Positions 29,378-37,600 of a stretch of DNA of 64,000 bases are shown one piece after another. The DNA is from Deinococcus sp. LM3 (GTDB lineage: Bacteria > Deinococcota > Deinococci > Deinococcales > Deinococcaceae). Both the position numbers and the translations under genes were made by a program. The stretch spans positions 1,685,001-1,749,000 of the forward strand of contig NZ_MUFV01000001.1 in NCBI RefSeq assembly GCF_002017875.1, given 5' to 3'. Below the pieces are notes generated by a model, which made no database searches, was not told the origin of the DNA, and worked only from the letters and a program-made list of their open reading frames with translations. Within the stretch, counting starts at the first letter, position 1. Every line of letters begins with the position of its first letter.

Positions 29378-30493
29378 TCATTGCCGGTACTCGCGGCCCT
29401 TCCAGGTGACGGTGCGGCGCAGGGCGCGGCGGTACACGGGCAGGGCCAGCAGCGGCGTGAGGGGTCCCAGCAGGCCCTCGGCCAGGTCGGCGGGGGCGCG
29501 GCGACCGGCGACCACGCTGATCAGGGTGCGTTCCAGCAGCCCGGCCACGCGCAGGGCCGTCCAGCCGGGGCCGCGCAGCCAGGGGCGCAGCAGCCACGGC
29601 AGGGTGTACGCGCCCAGGTGCCCGGCGGCGGCCAGCAGCAGCAGCGGCCGTGAGTGAAAGTGCAGCGGCAGGACGTTCTTGCTGAAACCCGCCACCGACT
29701 CCGGGTACGTGCGGTACATGCGCACGCCGATGCACGCGCGTCCCAGCGCCGTGGCCACCAGGAAGCCCTGTGCGCCCAGGTGCTGCGCGAGGCGGGTGTC
29801 TTCCAGCACCTCGGCCCGGACGGGCGCGTACCCGCCCACGGAGCGCAGCGCGGCGCGGCGGAACGCCATGACCTGCCCGTTGGCGATGGAAGTCATGGGG
29901 TGGCGCAGGCGCGTCAGCGGAAACGGAAAGTACGACAGTACCGCCGCGTCCACCAGGGGCGTCAGCAGGCGGGCGCCCAGGCCCGCGTTCGCCTGCCGGG
30001 GCTGGATGCTCAGCAGGTCCGCGCCGGAACGGGTCAGTTCGCTCAGCAGGCCGCCCAGCGCACCCGCGTGCCAGTCCACGTCCGCGTCCGTGAAGATCAG
30101 CACCTCGCCGCGCGCCGCGCGCAGCAGTTGCTGGCAGGCCCAGGGTTTCCCGTTCCAGCCGTCCGGTCTGGGCTCGCCCGTCAGGACCCGCGCGCCCAGG
30201 CGGCGGGCCACGTCGGCGGTCCCGTCGCGGCTGCCGTCGTCCAGCACCAGCACCTCGAACGCGCCCTGGGCGAGCACGCCGGGCAGGGTGCGGGGCAGGT
30301 TGTCCGCCTCGTCCCGCGCTGGAATCAGGATGGAGACGCGCGGCCCCCCACGCGGGGTGGGCGCGGGCCGCAGGCGGGGGAAGGTCACGGCGTTCACGGC
30401 CAGCACCGCCGCCTTGGTCGCCAGCCAGCCCAGCAGCAGCGCCTGCACGGGCCGCTGCACCCGCCCCCAAGCGGCAGTCCAATGAATCCTCAT
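29378..30493 (-). CDS. Family 2 glycosyltransferase, candidate carotenoid glycosyltransferase (CruC-like)
   Basis: 371-aa membrane-associated GT2. An N-terminal hydrophobic segment (about 17-38) is followed by the GT-A domain: VSILIPARDEADNLP, VLVLDDGSRDGT, FTDADVDWH (DxD) and EDTRLAQHL (catalytic ED). Hydrophobic segments follow at about 300-360. In green sulfur bacteria CruC glycosylates the hydroxyl added by CruF-type hydratases, and here the gene overlaps an acyltransferase that overlaps cruF. Carotenoid 1'-O-glycosylation is therefore a reasoned inference. The ATG overlaps the upstream stop (ATGA). Start at 30493 chosen over an upstream frame extension. Confidence 0.85.
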   Translation of the reverse strand: MRIHWTAAWGRVQRPVQALLLGWLATKAAVLAVNAVTFPRLRPAPTPRGGPRVSILIPARDEADNLPRTLPGVLAQGAFEVLVLDDGSRDGTADVARRLGARVLTGEPRPDGWNGKPWACQQLLRAARGEVLIFTDADVDWHAGALGGLLSELTRSGADLLSIQPRQANAGLGARLLTPLVDAAVLSYFPFPLTRLRHPMTSIANGQVMAFRRAALRSVGGYAPVRAEVLEDTRLAQHLGAQGFLVATALGRACIGVRMYRTYPESVAGFSKNVLPLHFHSRPLLLLAAAGHLGAYTLPWLLRPWLRGPGWTALRVAGLLERTLISVVAGRRAPADLAEGLLGPLTPLLALPVYRRALRRTVTWKGREYRQ

Positions 30494-31194
30494 CCTCTGT
30501 CCCCGGTGATCCAGGTCAGCAGCCTGGAGGGCAGATCCACCCGCTCCGAACGGCTCGCGCGGCCCGGCACGGCCCGCAGGTACCCGGCGGGCGGCGCTTC
30601 CGGGTCGCTGTCCAGCAGCTCGGCGTTCAGCGCGGCCAGTTCGCGTTGCAGGGCGCCCTCCAGGTCTGGTCCCGCCACCGGCCACCCGAAGCGCACGAAG
30701 GCCTCGGGCGCCTGCGCGCCGCGCATCACGACCCGCAGCGCCACCGGCACCAGCGGCACGCCCGCCGCGCCCGCGATCCACGCCGCGCCCGGCTGCATGG
30801 CCCGCAGCGGCCCGGCCGGTTGCACCGCGCCCTCCGGGAATACCACCAGCCACCCCACCCGCGCCCGCCGCACGCCCGCCCGGACCTCGTCTACGCGCAC
30901 CGCGCCCACGCGCCGCAGGAACGGAAAGCGCGACAGCTGCCGCGCGCCCATCAGCACCGCGAACTCATTACCCGCCCACAGGGCCGCCTCGCGCAGCACG
31001 TACCCGTCCCACCAGCTGTGATGGTTCGGCGCCAGGACCGCCCCGCCCGCCGGGACCGGCCCGCGCACCCACACGCCGCCCAGGCCAGCGCGCACGCTGC
31101 GGCTCACGCTGCGCGACAGCAGCCACGTCGCCCAGGTGTGACGGTCCCCCCCAGCCTGCCCGGACCTGGGCTTACCGGGCACGGGCCACCGCAC
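30490..31194 (-). CDS. PlsC-type acyltransferase, candidate carotenoid-glycoside acyltransferase (CruD-like)
   Basis: 234-aa lysophospholipid-acyltransferase-fold enzyme: NHHSWWDGY holds the HxxxxD motif (about residues 57-65) and VVFPEGAVQP the substrate-binding FPEG motif. Generic members acylate lysophosphatidate, but the position between cruF and a glycosyltransferase parallels CruD, which acylates carotenoid glycosides in Chlorobium. Substrate therefore open between lipid and carotenoid glucoside. GTG start; its first 23 nt overlap the cruF end, and its stop overlaps the glycosyltransferase start. Confidence 0.83.
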   Translation of the reverse strand: MRWPVPGKPRSGQAGGDRHTWATWLLSRSVSRSVRAGLGGVWVRGPVPAGGAVLAPNHHSWWDGYVLREAALWAGNEFAVLMGARQLSRFPFLRRVGAVRVDEVRAGVRRARVGWLVVFPEGAVQPAGPLRAMQPGAAWIAGAAGVPLVPVALRVVMRGAQAPEAFVRFGWPVAGPDLEGALQRELAALNAELLDSDPEAPPAGYLRAVPGRASRSERVDLPSRLLTWITGDRG

Positions 31195-32227
31195 GCCGAC
31201 CCGGACGCAGCGCCCGCGCCAGCCCCAAACCCAGCCCCATGGCTGCCAGCGTCACCGCCGCCTCGGCGTAACGGCCCACCAGCACCAGCCCGCCCGGCAG
31301 GAAGAACGCCTCGGTCGCGTACACCACCCGGAAATCCAGGCCCTCACCGGCCCGGCGCGCACCGGGCAGCAGACTCAGGGACGGCACACGGCTCGCCTGC
31401 ACATTCCCGTCCACCCGCTCCAGCCAGCCGGGCAGCGCCCAGCCCACCCCGGCCCGCCCGAACAGCCCCGGCGCCAGCCCCGTGAACACCCACGACAGGC
31501 CCCACCCGACCGCCCACCACCCCAGGAAGTTCTGCACCGGCGCGCCCGCCCACAGCGGCAGCGGGTCCGTCCACGTCCAGTACCCCTGCGCGGTCATCAG
31601 GGGTTCCAGGCCCACGTCCCACAGCATCATCAGCGCGCCCGCCAGCCACGGCCGCCCGCGCGACAGGCTCGTGGCCGTCAGGGTCAACGCGAACCACCCC
31701 AGCGGCACGATCAACGGCACGGTCAGCAGCGTCGGCGCGGGCGCCCCCGCGTACGAGTACTCCCCGAACGGAATGCCCGTCCGGCTCCCCAGCAACTCCA
31801 CGCCCAGCCCCACCCCGAACGACACGACCAGCATCAGCGCCGCCCGCAGCCACCCCACCCGCTCCCACACGAACGCCAGCGCCGCCGCGCACAACGCCGC
31901 CGTACTCGCCAGCCCCAGCACCGGGAACCCCTCCGGCCAGAGCGGCACCGGAATCTTCAGCGCCACGTACAGCGCCACCAGCGCCATCCACGGCCGCGTC
32001 GCCGCCAGCAGCCCGGCCAGCCGCTCGCCCAGCACCTCCGGGAACGCCGGACCCAGCGCGTCCCCCGCCAGCGCCAGCACGCCCGACAGCGGCAACCCCA
32101 GCGCAATCAACGCCCAGCCCACGGGATTCCCGCCCATGATCAGCAGCGCCCCCAGGAACGCCACGCCCAGCGCCGCGAACGCCAGCCCGAACCTGAGCAG
32201 GGCAGGGGAGAGGGAAAGGCGCGTCAA
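31172..32227 (-). CDS. cruF: Carotenoid 1',2'-hydratase CruF
   Basis: Integral membrane protein (about 351 aa, 8 or so hydrophobic segments) of the CruF/DUF422 family, which adds water to the psi end of gamma-carotene-type intermediates, giving the 1'-OH of deinoxanthin. Typical features are GIPFGEYSYAG, VPLGWFALT and MMLWDVGLEPLMT, where conserved Glu and Asp are found. TTG 32227 with a GGGGAGGGG site fits the expected N-terminus (LTRLSLSPALL); a GTG at 32281 is an alternative adding 18 polar residues. Downstream of crtO on the same strand. Confidence 0.85.
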   Translation of the reverse strand: MTRLSLSPALLRFGLAFAALGVAFLGALLIMGGNPVGWALIALGLPLSGVLALAGDALGPAFPEVLGERLAGLLAATRPWMALVALYVALKIPVPLWPEGFPVLGLASTAALCAAALAFVWERVGWLRAALMLVVSFGVGLGVELLGSRTGIPFGEYSYAGAPAPTLLTVPLIVPLGWFALTLTATSLSRGRPWLAGALMMLWDVGLEPLMTAQGYWTWTDPLPLWAGAPVQNFLGWWAVGWGLSWVFTGLAPGLFGRAGVGWALPGWLERVDGNVQASRVPSLSLLPGARRAGEGLDFRVVYATEAFFLPGGLVLVGRYAEAAVTLAAMGLGLGLARALRPGRRAVARAR

Positions 32228-32295
32228 GACCCCTCCCCCCGGTCTTTTCTGCTGTGCAGCTCTACCACTCTGACGGGGCACGAAGGCCGTTCATT

Positions 32296-32349
32296 CCCTC
32301 GCCCCTTGCGGGAGAGGGAGGGAGCCCCGGAGGGGCGGAAGGGTGAGGG
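32296..32349. repeat. Palindromic element related to 29291-29376
   Basis: CCCTCGCCCCTTGCGGGAGAGGGA ... GGGTGAGGG: imperfect outer arms and the GGGAGAGGG core of the other element. It occupies the 91-nt gap between crtO and cruF, so it may reduce read-through. Confidence 0.6.
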
Positions 32350-32372
32350 GGCGTGTGACCCGCGCACTCCGC

Positions 32373-33908
32373 TCACCGCCACCGGCGTCTCGTCAGGTCT
32401 TTTACGAGGACCTGCGCGGCGTTGCGGCCGGAGGCGCCCATGATGCCGCCGCCGGGGTGGGTGCTGGCGCCGGTCAGGTAGAGGCCCTGCACGCCGGGCC
32501 AGCGGTACTGGCTGGCTTTCATCCAGGGGCGGAAGGAGAACATCTGGTCGAAGCTCATTTCGAGGTGCATGACGTTGCCGCGGTGCAGGCCGAGGTTCGT
32601 TTCTAACCACTGTGGCGTCTGCACGAGTTCGCCGACGATGGTGTCGCGGGTGCCGGGCGCGTAGTGTTCGAAGGCGTTCAGGATGTTCTCGCGGGCTTCG
32701 GCGGTGCGGGTTTCCCAGGAGCCGCTGCTGAGTTCGTAGGGGTAGTACTGCGCCCAGAGCCACAGGGCCTCGCCGCCGGGCGGGGCGAGCGAGTCGTCCA
32801 CGGCGCTGAAGCTCATGGCGATCAGGGGCGGGTCCTTGGTGGGTTCGCCTGCGAGGTACTCGCCGTAGCCTTTCATGAGTTGCTGTTCGTTCTTGATCAG
32901 CAGGCCCAGGCCGACGCGGCTGTCGGGTTCCTTGTGGTGGCGGTACTTGACTTTCTCGCTCAGGGCGAGGCGCAGGACCATGCCGAAGCCGTTGCCCACG
33001 CGGACCTGCCGGGCGGCGGCGGGTACATGCTCGTCCGGCAGGGCGCCGGCGGTGGTCAGGATGTGCGCGCCGGACACGACGGCGCGGGCGGTGTACGTCT
33101 CGCCGTTCTCCAGCCGGATGCCCTGCGCCTTCCCATCCTTGACGAGGATGTCCTTGACGGGCGCGTTCACGAACACCTGCCCGCCGTCCGCCTCGATGGC
33201 GCGTTTCAGGGCCTGCGTCAGACCGCCGCTGCCGCCCTTGGGCCGTGCGACGCCGCCCTCGTGGTACAGCGGGTGCCACAGCAGGAACGGCGCACTCAGC
33301 GGGTCGCTGGGCGGCGGTCCGCTCTGCGCGGCCATCCACACCAGCGGGGCGCGCACCCGCTCGTCCGTGAAGTACTCCTTCGCCACGTCCCCGTACGGGC
33401 GCAGAATCCGGGGCAGTTGCTCCATCCAGTCCTTGCCCTTGCCGCTGCTGACCACCATCTTGCCCATGTCCAGCGGCCCCGGCGCCGAGTTGAACAGGTC
33501 CGCCACGGAGCGCGCAAACGGCGTCCAGTCGTCCAGGAATTTCGTGTACGCCTCGCCCTGACCGGGGAACAGGGCGTCGAGCTCCCGCGCCGTGCGCCCG
33601 GCGTCGCGGTGGATGAACCACGGCGTCTCGCCGTCCGACGCGTGGAACATCGGGTCCACGTCCAGGTAGTGCAGGCCGTGCCGCGTCAGTTCCAGTTCCC
33701 GCACCACGGGCGTCATGCGGATCAGGATGTGCGCGCTGCCGCCGTAATCGAAGCGGTACCCCGGCACCAGTTCCTCGGTACTGACGGCGCCCCCCACGAT
33801 GTGCCGCCGCTCGAACACGCCCACCTTCAGGCCCGCCTTCGCGGCGTACGCGGCGGTCACCAGCGCGTTGTGGCCCGCCCCCATCACGATCACGTCGAAA
33901 TCCGGCAT
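32373..33908 (-). CDS. crtO: Carotene ketolase CrtO
   Basis: 511-aa FAD-dependent ketolase, related to phytoene desaturases, which introduces the 4-keto group on the beta ring of gamma-carotene in Deinococcus. FDVIVMGAGHNALVTAAYAAK is the dinucleotide fold, followed by ERRHIVGGAVSTEE; the C-terminal GLYLTGASTHPGGGIMGASGRNAA motif is the CrtO/BKT hallmark. Length equals that of D. radiodurans CrtO (DR0093) as I recall it. A CAGACT box at 33916-33921 sits 7 nt before the ATG, a slightly degenerate leaderless promoter. First gene of the carotenoid set, divergent from a GNAT gene. Confidence 0.93.
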   Translation of the reverse strand: MPDFDVIVMGAGHNALVTAAYAAKAGLKVGVFERRHIVGGAVSTEELVPGYRFDYGGSAHILIRMTPVVRELELTRHGLHYLDVDPMFHASDGETPWFIHRDAGRTARELDALFPGQGEAYTKFLDDWTPFARSVADLFNSAPGPLDMGKMVVSSGKGKDWMEQLPRILRPYGDVAKEYFTDERVRAPLVWMAAQSGPPPSDPLSAPFLLWHPLYHEGGVARPKGGSGGLTQALKRAIEADGGQVFVNAPVKDILVKDGKAQGIRLENGETYTARAVVSGAHILTTAGALPDEHVPAAARQVRVGNGFGMVLRLALSEKVKYRHHKEPDSRVGLGLLIKNEQQLMKGYGEYLAGEPTKDPPLIAMSFSAVDDSLAPPGGEALWLWAQYYPYELSSGSWETRTAEARENILNAFEHYAPGTRDTIVGELVQTPQWLETNLGLHRGNVMHLEMSFDQMFSFRPWMKASQYRWPGVQGLYLTGASTHPGGGIMGASGRNAAQVLVKDLTRRRWR

Positions 33909-34005
33909 CCCGCGCAGTCTGCCACGCCCGCGCCCCGGCAGAGCGTCAGCCCGCACGCAGAAGCGCCCGCCCACTCCCCCCGCCCCGGCCGGTGCATGAT
34001 GACCC

Positions 34006-34461
34006 ATGACTCCCTTCCGCATCCGCCGCCTGGGACCCGGCGACGAGGCCGCCCTGGAACGCCTCGCGCACGACGAGACGGACTTCACGGACGAACCGCC
34101 CAGCCCGCCCCTCACCCCGGACGCCGCCCGCGCGTACCTGAGCGACCCCGGCGTGTGGCACTGGCACGCCGAGGACGACAGCGGCCACCCGGTGGGGTTC
34201 CTGATGGCGTACCGGCACCGCCGCCGCAGCGGCGACCCGCTGGACGTGATGTTCGAGGAGATCGGCGTCCGCCAGTCCTGGCGGGGGCGTGGCGTGGGCC
34301 GCGCCCTGGTCGCAGCCCTGCACGCCCACATGCGCGAACAGGGCATTTGCAACGTGTGGGTGGCGGCCGACAGCGAGGAGGCGCAGGCCTTCTACCGCGC
34401 CTGCGGGTACGACACCGACGAGTTGCAGGGCGTGATCCTCAGCCGGACACTCGATCACTGA
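34006..34461 (+). CDS. GNAT-family N-acetyltransferase
   Basis: 151-aa acetyltransferase with the acetyl-CoA pyrophosphate loop SWRGRGVGRALV (about residues 90-101, R/QxxGxG/A) and the C-terminal QAFYRACGY strand-helix. The acceptor is unknown. CATGAT sits about 5 nt before ATG, a weak leaderless promoter. Single gene divergent from crtO. Confidence 0.92.
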   Translation: MTPFRIRRLGPGDEAALERLAHDETDFTDEPPSPPLTPDAARAYLSDPGVWHWHAEDDSGHPVGFLMAYRHRRRSGDPLDVMFEEIGVRQSWRGRGVGRALVAALHAHMREQGICNVWVAADSEEAQAFYRACGYDTDELQGVILSRTLDH

Positions 34462-34522
34462 CCTGGGCCACTGACCCTGCGCGACAGAGGTGAGTAAGAG
34501 TGAGGGGGGTACGCTGTGACGC

Positions 34523-34753
34523 ATGTTCGGTCGTCGCGTGCCCCCCCATATCGTGTTCGCTTCTAGCGTTGCGCTGGCCGTGCTCTGCGCGGTCCTGGCG
34601 TTCCTGGCCGCGCAGTCCCAGAGCTGGGTGTGGGCGGCGGTGGCGGCCGTGTTGGCCGTGTGGTTCGCCGTGGACGCCTTCCGGTCGTTCTCGTGGACGC
34701 AGGCGAAGAAACGTCAGGATGCCGAGAAGGCCGCCCAGAACGGTCACCGCTGA
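34523..34753 (+). CDS. Small two-helix membrane protein
   Basis: 76 aa: two predicted transmembrane helices (ASSVALAVLCAVLAFLAA and VWAAVAAVLAVWFAV) and a basic, charged C-terminal tail. No family is recognised. TACGCT at 34510-34515 is exactly 7 nt before ATG, supporting a real leaderless gene. Confidence 0.75.
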   Translation: MFGRRVPPHIVFASSVALAVLCAVLAFLAAQSQSWVWAAVAAVLAVWFAVDAFRSFSWTQAKKRQDAEKAAQNGHR

Positions 34754-34800
34754 GACAATGACCGCTGACCGGTCGGCCCGGTCCTTTCACCCGTCCGTGA

Positions 34801-35400
34801 CTATCCCCCGGTCTGGGTTTTCCTGATCCAGTAGCGCATGGGTTTGGGCGTTTCGTGGTCGTTGCCCAGGTCCTTCCAGCTCAGGGTGGTGGTCAGGTCC
34901 GGGCGTTCGGTGTAGCCGCGCGCGGCCCAGAAGGCGTGGTGTGTGCGGTACGGGGTGGGCCGGGCGGGGTGGTCGTCCGGGCGCTGCACGGCGCAGAAGG
35001 CGGTGGTGTTCAGGCCGAGGCGGGCGGCGTGCGCCTCGCGGTGGTCGAAGAAAGCGTGACCCAGGCCGCGCCCGCGGTATTCGGCGGTCAGAACACTCTC
35101 GCCCAGGTACAGCACGTCAGTCGGGTCGAATTCCGGGGCGTGCAGCGGCGCGCGGATGTCGTCGGTCTCCTGCGTGAGCGGCAGGGCGCTGCTGGCCCCG
35201 ACGATGGTGTCGCCGTCGCGGGCCAGCACGATGATGGCGTCCGGGGCGTCCAGGTAGGTCTGCAGGTAGCGTTCCTCGTAGGCGGGGTCGCCGTCGTACA
35301 GGTACGGGTACGCGCGGAATACCAGGGTTCGCAGGCGGGCCAGCGCGGGAATGAACGGGGCGAGGTCCGGCCCGCCGACGGTGGTGACGCTCAGGCTCAA
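34801..35400 (-). CDS. GNAT-family N-acetyltransferase
   Basis: About 199-aa acetyltransferase. AYPYLYDGDPAYEERYLQTY and the binding loop AEYRGRGLGHAFFDHRE (RxxGxG) define the fold; the acceptor is unknown. The most likely start is TTG 35400, overlapping the stop of the upstream gene (TTGA) and preceded by a GAGCAGGG site, giving LSLSVTTVGG. The longer reading of this frame to 35895 is a shadow of the neighbouring gene. Co-transcribed with the SnoaL-like gene. Confidence 0.8.
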   Translation of the reverse strand: MSLSVTTVGGPDLAPFIPALARLRTLVFRAYPYLYDGDPAYEERYLQTYLDAPDAIIVLARDGDTIVGASSALPLTQETDDIRAPLHAPEFDPTDVLYLGESVLTAEYRGRGLGHAFFDHREAHAARLGLNTTAFCAVQRPDDHPARPTPYRTHHAFWAARGYTERPDLTTTLSWKDLGNDHETPKPMRYWIRKTQTGG

Positions 35401-35822
35401 GCGCTGCCCTGCTCGACCTGCCGGGTCCAGTCCGCGAGGTTGTAGTAGTTGGTCACGCGCGCGATCTTCCCGCCGCGCACGTCGAAGAACGCGCCGACCG
35501 GCAGCACGTAGCGCTGCCCCTGTGCTTCGGGCAGGCCGGGGTCGGTGCGCAGGTACTCGCCGTGAATGACGAACTCGGCGCTGGCACGCGCGCCGTCCGG
35601 GGTGGCCATGACGGTCAGGTCCTCGGCGCGCTCGCGGTAGTGGGCGTCCATCTTCGCCAGGAAGGCCCGGAACGCGTCCAGGCCGGTCTGGGTGTCGCCC
35701 TCGTTGATGTCGTGGCGCACGTCGTCGGTCAGCAGGGCCAGCATGCCGGCCGCGTCGCCGCGGTTGAAGGCGTCGTAGTAGGCCTGCACGAGCTGAACGG
35801 CTGTCTGGGTGGCGTCGGTCAT
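35397..35822 (-). CDS. SnoaL-like/NTF2-fold protein
   Basis: 141-aa ketosteroid-isomerase-like protein: AVQLVQAYYDAFNRGDAAGM (helices 1-2), LLTDDVRHDINEG (the strand with conserved His) and EYLRTDPG...VGAFFDVRGGKIARVTNYYN. Members are polyketide cyclases, small hydrolases or non-catalytic domains, so no reaction can be named. Start 35822 is fixed by TATCCT at 35830-35835, 7 nt upstream. First gene of a two-gene unit with the GNAT protein. Confidence 0.88.
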   Translation of the reverse strand: MTDATQTAVQLVQAYYDAFNRGDAAGMLALLTDDVRHDINEGDTQTGLDAFRAFLAKMDAHYRERAEDLTVMATPDGARASAEFVIHGEYLRTDPGLPEAQGQRYVLPVGAFFDVRGGKIARVTNYYNLADWTRQVEQGSA

Positions 35823-36026
35823 GCCCGTCAGGATACGGCAGGGGCCCGGCCGGGCCGTTCGTGCGCGGGTCATGGAACGCCCAGCCTCCCCTCATGAGGC
35901 GCGGCCATGCTGCCCTGCGGGGAAATGTGCGGTCACGCGCGAGTATTTCTGCTACTTTAGGAACAATTTACCCACACCTGCCGCGCCCAGAACGCCCAGG
36001 ACCGCTTTCAACGGAGGAGTCAACGC

Positions 36027-37484
36027 GTGAAATCAATCCGGTACATCGTTACCCGCCCCTGCCTGCAGGAAGGCAGCCTGCGCCTCCTCAAGTACCTGGA
36101 AAGCACCTTCCCGAACGCGGGACCGGCCGTGCTGGTCGACGAGAAAGGCGAGGAGCACGCGGTGCAGGTGGACCTGGACCGCCTGCGGGTGTGGGGTCTG
36201 GGCGGGCTGTACCACGCGCAGCACCTGGGCGTGAACGACGTGCTGATTCTCACGCTGCTCGCTCCGGGCCGCTATCAGGTCGAGACGGTCGTCAAGCCGC
36301 ACGCGCCGCAACCGCCGCCCCGCCGGGAGGTGCCGCGCGTCCCGGAGACGCGGCGCGTGGTGGTGTCCTCCACCCCGCACGTGCGGGAGGTCCGCCTGCA
36401 GGAGGTCCGCCCCGAAGCGCCGGCCACCCGGCCCGCCGAACAGCGCCAGCCCGAACCGCGTCCAGTCGAGTCGCGCCCAATCGATTCGCGTCCGGTCGAG
36501 TCCCGTCCGGTCGAGGGCCGGGCCGCGCGCCCGCCCGAGCCGCGCGTGACCGAGGTCCGCGCCGCCGAGACCCGTGCTGCCGAGACACGTGCCGCCGAGG
36601 TCACCCCGCTGCGGCCCGCGCCGGTCGCCCTCACCCCGGACCTGCCGGCCAGCCCGGCGGGCGGGAGTGGCGGCACGGTCGTCCCGGCCGGCGGGAACAG
36701 CAGCGCCGTGCGTCCCGTGGCGTCCGGACGTTCCGCCGCGCCGCTGCGGACCCTGGACGTGAGCTTCGAGACGCCGGAACGCGCGCCGGTCGCCAGCGGC
36801 CCGGTCCTGTCTGCCGCGTCCCTGGAGGCCGAGCCGCAACTCGCGGAGCTCGCGCGCCTCACCGGGTACCGCCTGGAACACCTGGGCGGCGGCGTGCTGC
36901 GCCTGAACGCCGAACTCGGCACGCACGGGTACTCGGTGCTCGTGGCGACCAGCGAGGCGGCCCTGCAGACGCCCGCCTGGAAGGAGAACGCCGACTACTG
37001 CGTGCTGCTGACCACCGAGGAAGGCCGCCCCGCGAACACGCCCTGCCTGACCCGCGAGGCGCTGGGCGCGCTGATCGAGCACGCGCACCTCGCGCCGCTG
37101 TCTCCGGTGGACCTGCGCGGGTACTGGAAGGCCGGCAGCATCGACCTGGAGTCGGCGGCCAGCGTGGCGGAACTCGTGAGTTCCCACCTCGCGCAGCGCG
37201 GCGCGTTCAGTTTCGTGCTGCTCACGCTGTCGCAGCAGCCGGCGCATTCGGTGGTCAGCGTGCCGCGCCTCGCCGAGCGGCTGGGCAGCGGCGTGAACTA
37301 CGCCGAGCTGGGCAGCATCCTCGACACCCTGACCCGCCCGCCGTTCCTGGCGCTCACGCCGCTACCCGGCGGACAGTACCTGCTGCGCGTGGGTGTGCCG
37401 GACCTGCTGAACGAACTGGCCGAGTACGCCGACGGCGTGCGCCGCCGCGTGCGTCCCGCCGCGCGGGAGGCTGTGCCCGCCTGA
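36027..37484 (+). CDS. Conserved-looking two-domain protein with a disordered linker, function unknown
   Basis: 485 aa. A compact N-terminal domain (about 1-85, MKSIRYIVTRPCLQEGSLRL...) leads into a Pro/Arg/Glu-rich linker (about 88-255) with imperfect repeats of PVESRP, PIDSRP and AAETRA units. A C-terminal domain (about 265-480) with LAELARLTGYRLEHLGGG and VSVPRLAERLGSGVNYAELG is probably helical. There is no signal peptide or membrane helix, so it is cytoplasmic. GTG 36027 follows a GGAGGAG site 7 nt upstream. I recognise no family. Single gene with a strong terminator. Confidence 0.85.
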   Translation: MKSIRYIVTRPCLQEGSLRLLKYLESTFPNAGPAVLVDEKGEEHAVQVDLDRLRVWGLGGLYHAQHLGVNDVLILTLLAPGRYQVETVVKPHAPQPPPRREVPRVPETRRVVVSSTPHVREVRLQEVRPEAPATRPAEQRQPEPRPVESRPIDSRPVESRPVEGRAARPPEPRVTEVRAAETRAAETRAAEVTPLRPAPVALTPDLPASPAGGSGGTVVPAGGNSSAVRPVASGRSAAPLRTLDVSFETPERAPVASGPVLSAASLEAEPQLAELARLTGYRLEHLGGGVLRLNAELGTHGYSVLVATSEAALQTPAWKENADYCVLLTTEEGRPANTPCLTREALGALIEHAHLAPLSPVDLRGYWKAGSIDLESAASVAELVSSHLAQRGAFSFVLLTLSQQPAHSVVSVPRLAERLGSGVNYAELGSILDTLTRPPFLALTPLPGGQYLLRVGVPDLLNELAEYADGVRRRVRPAAREAVPA

Positions 37485-37500
37485 GCGTCTCTGCCCCCGA

Positions 37501-37542
37501 CGCGCCCCCCGGACCCTGACAGGCCGGGGGGCGCGTTCTTCA
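37501..37542 (+). terminator. Terminator of the 485-aa protein gene
   Basis: CGCGCCCCCCGG / CCGGGGGGCGCG 12-bp stem with an 11-nt loop, then TTCTTC. Confidence 0.85.
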
Positions 37543-37588
37543 AAGGGGGATGGTGTTCGCCGCGCCCGTCGCGGCCGGACGGGCACCC

Positions 37589-37594
37589 TACACT
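37589..37594 (+). promoter_or_regulatory. Leaderless -10 box of mutY
   Basis: TACACT with 6 nt to GTG 37601; it excludes the in-frame upstream start at 37550. Confidence 0.65.
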
Positions 37595-37600
37595 GCCCCC

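Noticed and set aside
36440..36600. CRISPR-like or satellite repeats
   Set aside because: The short repeats are in-frame codons of a Pro/Glu/Arg linker, irregular in length, with no spacers.
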